From DASPRG01 sp963796125 (GTDB lineage: Bacteria > Nitrospirota > Thermodesulfovibrionia > Thermodesulfovibrionales > SM23-35), in assembly GCA_963796125.1 (NCBI GenBank), contig CAWCKM010000047.1:62001-126000 (forward strand): a stretch of 64,000 nt of DNA. Reading direction: 5' to 3'. Shown here piece after piece: positions 45,615 to 53,758 of this stretch. Made by a program: the position numbers and the translations under genes. The notes under the pieces were generated by a model. The model was not told the origin of the DNA and did not search any database. It saw only the letters and a program-made list of their open reading frames with translations. The stretch's first letter is position 1. Every line of letters begins with the position of its first letter.

Positions 45615-46187
45615 ATGTTATTAATGATTGATAATTACGATTCTTTTACCTACAACCTTGTCCAGTACCTGGGGGAGCTTGGTGAAGATATAAAGGTCTT
45701 CAGGAATGATAAGATCACGATCAAAGAGATAGAAGGGATGAACCCTGAAAAGATTGTTATCTCACCGGGGCCCTGTACTCCAAAAGAAGCCGGGATATCG
45801 GTTGAACTGATACGATATTTCGCCGGAAAGATTCCGATCCTGGGAGTATGCCTTGGACATCAATCTATAGGCGCTGCCTTTGGAGGTGAAATCATAAGGG
45901 CACCTCGTCTTATGCACGGGAAAACATCGATGATTTTACATGATGGAAAAACAATCTTTGAAGGCCTCCCCAATCCGTTCGAAGCAACGAGATATCACTC
46001 TCTGGTGATAAAGAGGGAAACCCTCCCTGATTGTCTTGACATTACGGCATGGACAGACACAGGTGAGATCATGGGCGTAAGGCATAAAGAGGCAGTTATC
46101 GAAGGTGTTCAGTTTCATCCCGAATCGATTCTTACAAGGGTTGGAAAAGACCTGTTGAGAAATTTTCTGAAGTTAAAACAAAATTAA
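45615..46187 (+). CDS. trpG: anthranilate/aminodeoxychorismate synthase glutaminase component II
   Basis: Class I glutamine amidotransferase of 190 residues: MLLMIDNYDSFTYNLVQYL, ISPGPCTPKEAG, the nucleophile cysteine in ILGVCLGHQSIGAAFGG, RYHSLVI, and the histidine and glutamate in VQFHPESILT. It supplies ammonia to TrpE, and may also serve PabB. It lies between trpE and trpD. Confidence 0.96.
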   Translation: MLLMIDNYDSFTYNLVQYLGELGEDIKVFRNDKITIKEIEGMNPEKIVISPGPCTPKEAGISVELIRYFAGKIPILGVCLGHQSIGAAFGGEIIRAPRLMHGKTSMILHDGKTIFEGLPNPFEATRYHSLVIKRETLPDCLDITAWTDTGEIMGVRHKEAVIEGVQFHPESILTRVGKDLLRNFLKLKQN

Positions 46188-46194
46188 GTTTACA

Positions 46195-46285
46195 TACCCC
46201 TCACCCTAACCCTCTCCCGCAAGGGGAGAGGGAACTATAATTATACCCCTCCCTTGATGGGAGGGGATGAAGGGGAGGGTGGAGC
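46195..46285. repeat. family C palindromic repeat at the trpD start
   Basis: CCCCTCACCCTAACCCTCTCCC..GGGGAGAGGG and CCCCTCCC..GGGAGGGG. The related copy at 47322-47410 carries nearly the reverse complement, so trpD is flanked by an inverted pair. Confidence 0.8.
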
Positions 46286-46290
46286 AACTT

Positions 46291-47301
46291 GTGCTGAAAG
46301 CAGCAATAAACATGCTTGTCAATAAGGTAAGCCTCTCTGAATCGGAGATGGCTGAGTGCATGAATGAGATTATGGAGGGAAGGGCAACTGATGCCCAGAT
46401 TGGGGCATTCCTTACAGCTTTAAGGGTGAAAGGAGAGACGGTTGAGGAGATAACGGGTGCCGCAAGGATTATGAGGGAGAAGGCAATAACCATCAAGGCG
46501 CCAGAAGGGGTTCTCGATACGTGCGGGACTGGCGGTGATATGTCACACACCTTTAATATTTCCACAACGACATCAATCGTTGTCTCTGCCTGTGGTGTTC
46601 CTGTTGCAAAACATGGGAATCGTTCTGTCTCAAGCCAGTCCGGCAGTGCTGATGTCCTTGAGGCCCTTGGTATTATCATCGATCTTCCTCCCGAGAAAGT
46701 TGAAGAATGTCTTTTCGAGACAGGTTTTGGATTTCTTTTTGCACCGTTATTCCATCCTGCGATGAAATACGCTATAGGGCCAAGAAGGGAAATGGGTATA
46801 AGAACTATTTTCAATATCCTCGGCCCACTGACGAATCCTGCAGGGGCAAAAAGGCAGTTACTCGGGGTTTTTGCTGATCATCTGACAGAAACACTTGCCA
46901 TGGTTCTTGGAAACCTCGGTGCTGTTGATGCAATGGTAATCCATGGCAGGGACGGGCTTGATGAGATAAGCATTTCTGATGAAACAAAGGTATCGAGATT
47001 TAGTGATGGTAAGACAGAAAACTTTTTCATTGCGCCGGAAGACTTTGGTATCAGGAGAATGGAGATCGATTCCATACTTGGCGGCAACAAGGAAGAAAAT
47101 GCATTGATAACCCTCGCAGTCCTTCGAGGAGAGAGAGGACCGAGGAGGGATATTGTTTTGATGAATTCAGCTGCTGCTATCGTTGTATCCGGAAAGGCAG
47201 GGGATTTCAGAACAGCCTTTGATATGGCTGCAGATGGAATCGATTCAGGCAAGGCGTTGAAAAAACTTGAAGAGGTAAAGAGGGTCAGCAATTCCCTATA
47301 G
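46291..47301 (+). CDS. trpD: anthranilate phosphoribosyltransferase
   Basis: Transfers phosphoribose to anthranilate. It has the glycine motif LDTCGTGGDMSHTFNISTTTSIV, AKHGNRSVSSQSGSADVLEALG, FAPLFHPAMKYAIGPRREMGIRTIFNILGPLTNPA and VIHGRDGLDE. The open frame starts at ATG 46267 inside a palindromic repeat; the family start fits GTG 46291 (LKAAINMLVNKVSLSESEM), which has GGTGGAG just upstream, so I choose it. At 337 residues it is full length. Confidence 0.94.
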   Translation: MLKAAINMLVNKVSLSESEMAECMNEIMEGRATDAQIGAFLTALRVKGETVEEITGAARIMREKAITIKAPEGVLDTCGTGGDMSHTFNISTTTSIVVSACGVPVAKHGNRSVSSQSGSADVLEALGIIIDLPPEKVEECLFETGFGFLFAPLFHPAMKYAIGPRREMGIRTIFNILGPLTNPAGAKRQLLGVFADHLTETLAMVLGNLGAVDAMVIHGRDGLDEISISDETKVSRFSDGKTENFFIAPEDFGIRRMEIDSILGGNKEENALITLAVLRGERGPRRDIVLMNSAAAIVVSGKAGDFRTAFDMAADGIDSGKALKKLEEVKRVSNSL

Positions 47302-47321
47302 TGAAGGAATTACATAAATCA

Positions 47322-47410
47322 CCCTCCCCATACCCCTCTCCATCCAAGGGAGGGGTATAATTACATAGTTCCCTCTCCCCTTGAGGGAGAGGGTTAGGGA
47401 GAGGGGTAAG
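47322..47410. repeat. family C palindromic repeat between trpD and the lipid A genes
   Basis: CCCTCCCCATACCCCTCTCC, then GGGAGGGGTATAA and CCCTCTCCCCTTGAGGGAGAGGG. It is largely an inverted copy of 46195-46285. Confidence 0.8.
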
Positions 47411-47420
47411 AGGAGGATGC

Positions 47421-48338
47421 TTGTCTTTAAAAGTAGGCGTTATTGGTGTTGGTTATCTTGGTCAGCATCATGCAAGGATTTATTCTGAGATAAAAGATGC
47501 AGAACTTGTAGCTGTTGTTGACGCAGACAGAGAGAGGGCTGACGCTTTTGCAGAAAAGTATGGATGTACTGCATATTCTGACTTCAGAGAAATTCTTCCT
47601 CAGGTTGATGCCCTGAGTATTGTGACACCTACACTATCGCACTATTTCATTGCCCTTGAATGTCTCAGAGCAGGCAAGGATATTCTTGTAGAGAAACCAA
47701 TAACAGGAATTGTCAGAGAGGCTGATGAGCTTATTCTTGAGTCAGAAAAAGGGGGGTGCATTCTTCAGGTGGGTCATCTTGAGAGGTACAATCCGGCTGT
47801 CCATAATGCCTTTGATATCATAAAGGAGCCCAGATTCATAGAATCAGAAAGGCTTTCGCCCTTTCTCGGGAGAGGAACTGATGTCGACGTCACTGTTGAT
47901 CTCATGATTCATGACGCAGATATCATACTAAGTCTTGTTTCTTCCCCGGTTAAAGAAATAAAAGCAGTGGGTGCAAAAGTTGTTACCGACAAGATTGATT
48001 TTGCGAAGGCGTGGCTTGAATTTGACAATGGCTGCATAGCCGTTCTGACGGCAAGCCGTGTTTCGCCTGAAAAACAGAGGACACTGAAGGTTTTTCAAAA
48101 AGACTCCTACTTTTCTATTGATTACCAGCACTGTGAGATAAAACGCTATCATAGAACAGCAGAGGGCATGTTAAGTGATTCCATGAAGATTGACAATAAG
48201 GAGCCGCTCAGAGAGGAATTGGAGGATTTTGTCCGATGTGTAAAAGAAAGAAGGAGACCAAAAGTATCTGCCGTTGAAGGAAGAGAGGCACTGAAATTGG
48301 TGCTGGACATTACAGAGATGATAAGGAGAAAAGGATGA
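47421..48338 (+). CDS. gnnA: Gfo/Idh/MocA oxidoreductase, probable UDP-GlcNAc 3-dehydrogenase (GnnA-like)
   Basis: A 305-residue NAD(P)-binding oxidoreductase: VGVIGVGYLGQHHARIYSEI, DALSIVTPTLSHYFIALECLRAGKDILVEKPIT, ILQVGHLERYNPA, FIESERLSPFLGRGTDVDVTVDLMIHDADIIL. The EKP motif and the conserved HD are present. Next to it are a DegT aminotransferase, lpxB and waaA. This order matches GnnA-GnnB, which convert UDP-GlcNAc to the 3-amino sugar for GlcN3N lipid A. The gene name is an inference from context. It starts at TTG 47421 after AGGAGG. Confidence 0.82.
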   Translation: MSLKVGVIGVGYLGQHHARIYSEIKDAELVAVVDADRERADAFAEKYGCTAYSDFREILPQVDALSIVTPTLSHYFIALECLRAGKDILVEKPITGIVREADELILESEKGGCILQVGHLERYNPAVHNAFDIIKEPRFIESERLSPFLGRGTDVDVTVDLMIHDADIILSLVSSPVKEIKAVGAKVVTDKIDFAKAWLEFDNGCIAVLTASRVSPEKQRTLKVFQKDSYFSIDYQHCEIKRYHRTAEGMLSDSMKIDNKEPLREELEDFVRCVKERRRPKVSAVEGREALKLVLDITEMIRRKG

Positions 48339-49454
48339 AAAAGGTTGTTGAAGAAAGGCAAACGGTTCCCATGCTCGATCTGAAGATTCAACTCCAGAAT
48401 ATTAAAGATGAGATACTGGAGGTTCTTACGGAAATTCTCACAAGTAGCCAGTACATTCTCGGTCCAAAGGTCTCTGAATTCGAGGGGAAGGTAGCCGGTT
48501 ACATCGGTGTTCCTGAGGCAATAGGTGTTGCATCATGTACAGATGCCCTTCATCTGTCTCTCGATAGTTTTGGCATTGGACACGGAGACGAGGTGATCAC
48601 GTCACCTTTTACCTTTTTTGCTACTGCTGAAGCGATACTTTATACGGGCGCTCAGCCAGTCTTCGTTGATATTGCACCAGACACATTTAATATAGATGTA
48701 AATCAGGTTGAGGAAAAAATAACGGAAAAGACAAAGGCCATCCTGCCTGTTCATCTGTATGGCCATATGGCGGATATGGAATCGATAATGAATTTAGCAA
48801 GAAGACACGGTCTGAAGGTTATCGAAGACTGTGCACAATCCTTTGGTGCTGAACTGAATGGTAAAAAGGCTGGAAGTTTTGGAGATGCCGGATGCTTCAG
48901 TTTTTATCCGAGTAAAAACCTTGGCGGTTATGGAGACGGAGGAATGATTGTTCTTTATGACCCACAGATAGCAGGAACAATAAGAAAATTGAGAAACCAT
49001 GGGTCAAAGGAGTCTTACATACATGAAAAGGTAGGGTTTAACAGCAGGCTGGATGAGATACAGGCCGGCATTCTCCTTGTAAAGCTGAAGCATATAGATG
49101 AATACAATAGGGAAAGGAGACAGAAGAGCAGCATTATATACAGAACTCCTTTCGGATAAAGTAACGTGCCCCATTGAAAAGAAAGGTACATACCACGTTT
49201 ATCACCAGTATACAATACGGAGTCCCCAACGGGATGAAATACAGAAGAGGCTGAGGGAAAAGGGAATTTCATCTGTGGTTTATTATCCTGTGCCATTGCA
49301 TCTTCAGGAAGCCCTCAGATTTTTGGGTTATAGAAGGGGTGATTTCCCGGTTGCTGAGAAGGCATCTCAGGAAGTCCTCTCATTACCTATCTACCCTGAG
49401 CTGAAAGAATCTGTGGTAGAGGAGATTGCGGAGATAATCAGGGACGCTGTGTGA
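48335..49454 (+). CDS. gnnB: DegT/DnrJ/EryC1 aminotransferase (GnnB-like), frameshifted
   Basis: PLP sugar aminotransferase: VPMLDLKIQLQNIKDEIL, SQYILGPKVSEFEGKVAGYIG, SPFTFFATAEAILYTGAQPVFVDI, AILPVHLYGHMADM, IEDCAQSFGA and the PLP lysine in GCFSFYPSKNLGGYGDGG. The first frame ends at 49159; YTELLSDKVTCPIEKKG and the C-terminal VYYPVPLHLQEALRFL, FPVAEKASQEVLSLPIYPEL continue in the +1 frame after an extra base near 49127. The joined protein is about 372 residues. It presumably transaminates the 3-keto product of the preceding dehydrogenase. Confidence 0.86.
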
Positions 49455-50638
49455 ATACAGTCATGATCATTACCGGTGAAAGCTCCGGTGAACTGTACGG
49501 TTCTCTCCTTTCTCAGGCATTAAAAAACAGGTATCCTGACCTCCTTATCCTTGGCGTTGGCGGTGAGAGGATGCAAAAGGCCGGCGTGGAACTCATCTCA
49601 GGGATATCAGGCGCTTTTGGCATTACCGAGTTGTTTTCTGCACTGAAAGATTTAAAAGCAGCATTCAAAAAGACAACAGAAGCGATTAAAAAGTTTATGC
49701 CCGGTGTCATTGTCCTGATTGATTATCCTGATTTCAATTTAAAAGTGGCAGAGTTTGCAAAGATTCTCGGCATAAAGATACTGTATTATGTAAGTCCTCA
49801 GGTATGGGCATGGCGGAAAGGCAGGGTAAAAAAAATAGCACGCCTTGTTGACAGGATGGCTGTTGTACTTCCTTTTGAGGTAGAGATTTACAGGCAAGCG
49901 GGAGTACCGTGTGAGTTTGTCGGACATCCTATTGTCGAAGAGATAGAAGATGTTTTACGATCAATAAATCCCCCCTCACCCCCCTTTACTGAAGGGGGGA
50001 TCATAGACTCAGGACGCAGGGCTTTCTTTAAAACTTCGCTCGGTCTCAATGCACATCTTCCCCTCATTTCTCTCCTTCCCGGAAGCAGACCCCATGAATT
50101 AAAGAGACTCTTTCCGCTGATGATTGAGTTTATCAGGTATTGCAAGAAGGAATTCAGTGATTATCAGTTCTGCATTCCCCTTGCTCCGAACACAGACGAG
50201 GGGAAATACAGTCATTACCTTGAGACCCTCAAACGGGAAGGTGTAGTCATTAAAAAAGGGGAATCAATAAAAGTCCTCGCTGCATCAGATATGTCGGTTA
50301 TTGCTTCAGGCACTGCTACCCTTCAGGCTGCATTTCTTGAGGTCCCAATGGTTGTTATCTATAAGCTCTCTCCTCTCACGTATCTTCTCGGAAGGTTTTT
50401 TGTTGATGTCGAACATATATCTCTGGTCAATATCCTTTCTAAAAGAAGAGTTGTACCGGAGCTTTTGCAGCAAAAGGCAAGTCCTGAAGGTATCACAATG
50501 GAGCTGAAAAAAATCATGGAAGATAAGCCGTATAGAGAAGAAATGGTCAAATATTTCAGAGCATTAAAAGAACCTTTTTCTGGATTGGGGGCCTCAAAGA
50601 GGGTAACAGAAATGATAATCGAGATGGCAGGATGGTGA
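49451..50638 (+). CDS. lpxB: lipid-A-disaccharide synthase
   Basis: Joins UDP-diacylglucosamine and lipid X. Signatures: MIITGESSGELYGSLLSQAL, LGVGGERMQKAGVEL, GVIVLIDYPDFNLKVAEFAK, YYVSPQVWAWRKGRVKKIARLVDRMAVVLPFE, CEFVGHPIVEEI, LLPGSRPHELKRLFPLMIE, ASGTATLQAAFLEVPMVVIYK and VNILSKRRVVPELLQ. Residues near 175-188 (NPPSPPFTEGGII) come from an in-frame palindromic repeat and are foreign to the family. The GTG start overlaps the gnnB stop. Length 395 is normal plus the insert. Confidence 0.95.
   Translation: MNTVMIITGESSGELYGSLLSQALKNRYPDLLILGVGGERMQKAGVELISGISGAFGITELFSALKDLKAAFKKTTEAIKKFMPGVIVLIDYPDFNLKVAEFAKILGIKILYYVSPQVWAWRKGRVKKIARLVDRMAVVLPFEVEIYRQAGVPCEFVGHPIVEEIEDVLRSINPPSPPFTEGGIIDSGRRAFFKTSLGLNAHLPLISLLPGSRPHELKRLFPLMIEFIRYCKKEFSDYQFCIPLAPNTDEGKYSHYLETLKREGVVIKKGESIKVLAASDMSVIASGTATLQAAFLEVPMVVIYKLSPLTYLLGRFFVDVEHISLVNILSKRRVVPELLQQKASPEGITMELKKIMEDKPYREEMVKYFRALKEPFSGLGASKRVTEMIIEMAGW
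49969..50003. repeat. family C palindrome inserted in frame in lpxB
   Basis: CCCCCCTCACCCCCCTTTACT followed by GAAGGGGGG lies inside the lpxB coding sequence, between VGHPIVEEI and FKTSLGL. The frame is kept. Confidence 0.85.
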
Positions 50639-50647
50639 TTTTTAGGA

Positions 50648-51975
50648 ATGTATTTTCTTTATAGTCTGCTCTATTGCGTAGTACTGCTTTTTTTACTACC
50701 TCTTCACTATCTCAAAAGGCCGAAGCAATTAAGGAAAAGATGGCTGAGAGAAAAGTTTGGATTTATAAACCCCTCCTTATTCCCCCTTGACTAAGGGGGG
50801 AATTGAAGGTGGGTATAACGGGATTATCTGGGTTCACGCCGTCTCTGTAGGAGAGGTTATGGCAGCATTGCCTTTGCTGAAAAAGCTCAGAGAGAAATAT
50901 CCATCTAAAAGCATTATACTGTCAACCATTACTGACTACAGGGCAGAAGGTTGGAAGAGAAGGGGCACCTGAAGGCACGTCAGTTGTTTATCTTCCTTTT
51001 GATATCCCTTTCATCCTCAGGACTGTTCTCAGACGATTCAAACCAGAGCTTCTTATAACAATAGAGACAGAATTATGGCCCAATATCTTCAAGATTTTCA
51101 AAGAACACGGGATTCCCGTAATCTTGCTCAATGGAAGAATTTCCGGGAACTCATTCAAGGGATATAAAAAGATATTTTTTTTTATGAAGAGAGTTCTCGC
51201 CCATGTAGACCTCTTTTGTATGCAGTCTGAACTCGATGCAGAAAGAATAAGAAGCCTTGGTGTTGAGAGAGACAGGATAAAGGTTCTGGGTAATTTCAAG
51301 TTTGATACAAAACCTCCTTCAGCAATTCCTGAATGGGCTGAAAGAATTTCAGGGCCTGTCCTTATTGCCGGCAGTACACATGAGGGGGAAGAGGAATTGA
51401 TAATGTCTGTTTACCGTGAACTGAAAAAAGATTTTTTTGATCTTAATCTCATCATTGCTCCACGACATCCTGAAAGGTTTCAGGGAGTTGAAGACTTGCT
51501 CAGATCAAAAGGGCTCTCGTTTATAAAGCGATCAGAGTTCAGAACCTCTAATCCCCCCACCCCCCCTTTGGGAAAGGGGGGTGGGGGGGGAGTTTCCGAA
51601 CCTCAATTTTTAAAAGGTGAGATAATCCTTCTTGATACGGTTGGTGAGCTATCAGCGATTTATGGTATAGCTGATATCGCAATCATCGGCAAGAGCTATA
51701 AAGGATATGGCGGGCAGAACCCCCTCGAACCGGCATATTGGGGAAAGGCGATTGTATGCGGACCTCATATGGAAAATTTTCCTTTTATCCGGGATTTCTA
51801 CAGTCAGGGTGCATCCTTAGAAGCAAATGAAGAAAGTCTTTATTCAGCATTAAGAGAGCTTCTCTATTCGCCTGAGAAAGTAAGAAAGATGGGCGATAAG
51901 GCTAAGGAGATTTATATGAAGAATTCAGGCGCTGTTGAGAAGGCAATGGAAGTTCTTACACAATATATCCGTTGA
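50648..51975 (+). CDS. waaA: 3-deoxy-D-manno-octulosonic acid transferase, interrupted
   Basis: Adds Kdo to lipid IVA at the inner membrane. The N-terminus MYFLYSLLYCVVLLFLLPLHYLKRP holds the membrane anchor, then WLREKFGFI. A palindromic repeat (50768-50812) breaks the frame before IIWVHAVSVGEVMAALPLL, and an extra base at 50937 breaks it again before TGQKVGREGAPEGTSVVYLPFD. The rest reads ITIETELWPNIFK, ILLNGRIS, LGNFKFD, AGSTHEGEEELI, APRHPERF and GGQNPLEPAYWGKAIVCGPHMENF. A second repeat (51550-51592) is inserted in frame. It follows lpxB by nine bases. Confidence 0.88.
50768..50812. repeat. family C palindrome in waaA (first)
   Basis: ACCCCTCCTTATTCCCCCTTGA and CTAAGGGGGGAATTGAAGG sit between the membrane anchor and the catalytic part of waaA and introduce a stop. 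Confidence 0.8.
51550..51592. repeat. family C palindrome in waaA (second, in frame)
   Basis: ATCCCCCCACCCCCCCTTTGG then GAAAGGGGGGTGGGGGGG, read through as NPPTPPLGKGGGGG without loss of frame. Confidence 0.85.
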
Positions 51976-52089
51976 AATAAAAGAGCCATTTTAAAGGTCT
52001 GCTTGATTGGACAGCCTGGACGCTGGCATATCTTACTTTATGCGCTACGTCTTACAGGATGGCCATTTACCCTTATTATGGCTCTATAG

Positions 52090-52274
52090 TTAGTTGCGAT
52101 CCCCAGATCCGTGAAACAAACCCTAAGCTCTTTTTTCTAAGTGGGTGCTTCGGTAGATGCTTTAGGCTTCCTCCTCACTGCTGGAGGCTTGCTCACCACA
52201 TCTAACTCCCGCTCCCGATCCCAGTGACTTGATTCTCAGGTTTCGCGTCCTGGGAGTCGCAATTCCTTTTTCCT
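52090..52274 (-). ncRNA. ssrS: 6S RNA
   Basis: On the minus strand a roughly 185-base transcript is closed by TTGCGACTCCCAG (from 52262) pairing with CTGGGGATCGCAA (to 52094). Inside lie words shared with Escherichia coli 6S RNA in the same order: GGTGAGCA, then GAGGAAGCCTAAA, then CACCCAC and AGGGTTTG, giving the long interrupted hairpin with a central bubble that mimics an open promoter. It lies downstream of a good promoter. 6S RNA binds sigma-70 RNA polymerase in stationary phase. Confidence 0.85.
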
Positions 52275-52280
52275 AATTTC

Positions 52281-52309
52281 AATTTAGATCCTTTCGTAAG
52301 ACATTGCAA
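52281..52309 (-). promoter_or_regulatory. promoter of 6S RNA
   Basis: Minus strand: TTGCAA (52309-52304), 17 bases, TAAATT (52286-52281). The predicted start near 52274 gives a 6S RNA of standard size. Confidence 0.65.
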
Positions 52310-52324
52310 GGGTCAGATATCTTG

Positions 52325-52349
52325 AAAAAGGAACGGCCAGGCTCGTTCC
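52325..52349 (-). terminator. intrinsic terminator upstream of 6S RNA
   Basis: Minus strand GGAACG pairs with CGTTCC around AGCCTGGC and is followed by TTTTT. It must end a transcript coming from 52350-52690. Confidence 0.75.
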
Positions 52350-52690
52350 CTCATATTAATATCTGCTATTGATCATTCTGTCTCGCGATCAACAATTATT
52401 GATGTCTTTCATGAGCTATTAGAGATGCAAAGAAAAACCCCGACAATTCAACACTATATTCAGCAAAACTGTTTCCTAGTGATACCGAAGATTTACTCTC
52501 TAAACCACGTGTAATGAAAAATATTTTCATTGTGAAAGCCTGCTTCCCCGGGGAGCGCAAGACTCCGAATAACACTTAGAAATGCACACCTCGGAAGTTT
52601 CCGACCTCCGTTTAGTGCTTCCTGAAGTCACTAACTCCGCAATCTGCTAAAATAGCTCATGTTACTGATAATTGACATCAGGCATCTCCG
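52350..52690 (-). ncRNA. unidentified structured transcript (candidate)
   Basis: This 340-base gap has no recognised gene but several strong local hairpins on the minus strand: TCGGAAACTTCCGA, GGAGTCTTGCGCTCC, AATGAAAATATTTTTCATT and TTGATC..GATCAA. It ends in an intrinsic terminator at 52325-52349. A 44-codon frame (52396-52530, MKIFFITRGLESKS start) is also present but lacks a ribosome site. I cannot match it to a known RNA family. Confidence 0.4.
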
Positions 52691-52702
52691 AGCCAAAAAA
52701 TA

Positions 52703-53477
52703 ATGAGGTGCCCTAAGTGTAATTTTGATCAGCCCGACAGTGGAATTGAGTGTTTAAAATGCGGTATTGTTTTTGCAAAATATCTATCAATAAAAAATCA
52801 GGCATCTGACAAATCTGTGGTCATCCCCCACCTTGACTCCCCTAAGGAAGTAAATCACCATTCAAGTAAAATAAAAGCGTATCTTAAAAATCTGCTTCTT
52901 TCATATCAACCCTGAAATTGGTATATATCATTTGATCGGCAGGGTAATTGTATTATTGGTAATTATTGTTTGGGGCCTCAAATTTATATTTTCTTCCATA
53001 GAGAGCAATTATTCCGGAATCAGTTTCATGCATCTCATTAACCTTCCCTTTCACGAGGCTGGTCATATCTTGTTCCGTATCTTTGGGCAATTCATGATGA
53101 CATTGGGCGGGAGCCTGACACAGTGTTTGGTGCCTTTAATTTGTCTTTTGACTTTTCTTGTGAAGACAAAGGATCCGTTTGCAGCTTCAGTATCATTATG
53201 GTGGCTGGGGGAGAACCTCATAGATTTGGCTCCGTATATAAACGATGCAAGAGCGCTTAAATTGATGTTGTTAGGTGGCGTAACCGGTCGGGATGTAGAA
53301 GACTACCATGATTGGGAATTCATCCTTCGCAAAATCGGTTTGCTTGAATATGATCATCTGATAGCCAAAACCGCACACGTGATCGGAGCACTATTCATGA
53401 TCTGTGCATTTCTTTGGGGTGGCAGTGTGTTGCTATCCCAATACAGAAATCGTCACTCAGACAGGGAAGAAAAGTAA
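52703..53477 (+). CDS. zinc-ribbon membrane protein with HEAGH motif, frameshifted
   Basis: The N-terminal zinc ribbon reads MRCPKCNFDQPDSGIECLKCGIVFAKY. The first frame stops at 52915 after LLLSYQP. Skipping the T at 52913 gives EIGIYHLIGRVIVLLVIIVWGLKFI and then FMHLINLPFHEAGHILFRIFGQFMMTLGGSLTQCLVPLI in the frame ending at 53477. The joined protein of about 257 residues has three or four membrane helices and an HExxH-like HEAGH that could bind zinc, as in site-2 or M50-type proteases. No second conserved metal ligand can be confirmed. The family has no name that I know. Confidence 0.7.
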
Positions 53478-53479
53478 TG

Positions 53480-53757
53480 GCTTTATATAGTCATAGAGCA
53501 TAAGTTTCTTCCAGAAATCCAGACTTTCGGGCATGATATAATGATGCGGAGTACAAAGGGAGAATTAAATTAGATGTTGACAAAATTCCTATGTTATACC
53601 GATCCCGTCTTTTGTCCTTATTTCCAGAAAATACGGGTGCAGCATGAAACCGAAGGAGCAGGATTGGCAACCAACCGAATTGTGAGGACATGATCATGCA
53701 AGGGGAAATTGCCTGAGGCAAACAGAAACGCAAACAGGAGAGCAAGCGAGGTTGCTG
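53480..53757. other. intergenic region with no recognisable gene
   Basis: Contains TTGACA at about 53577 and an AGCAA..TTGCT hairpin near 53738, but no domain-bearing frame on either strand. It separates the zinc-ribbon gene from the 3' end of prfA. Confidence 0.5.
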
Positions 53758-53758
53758 C

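Noticed and set aside
52090..52274. Possible SRP RNA or tmRNA instead of 6S RNA
   Set aside because: The GGAAGGAAGCAGCC-type SRP core and the tmRNA tRNA-like ends are absent, whereas closing stem, length and GGTGAGCA/GAAGCCTAAA words fit 6S RNA.
53491..53745. 84-codon minus-strand frame after the zinc-ribbon gene
   Set aside because: No recognisable domain, no ribosome site, low-complexity hydrophobic composition; treated as non-coding.
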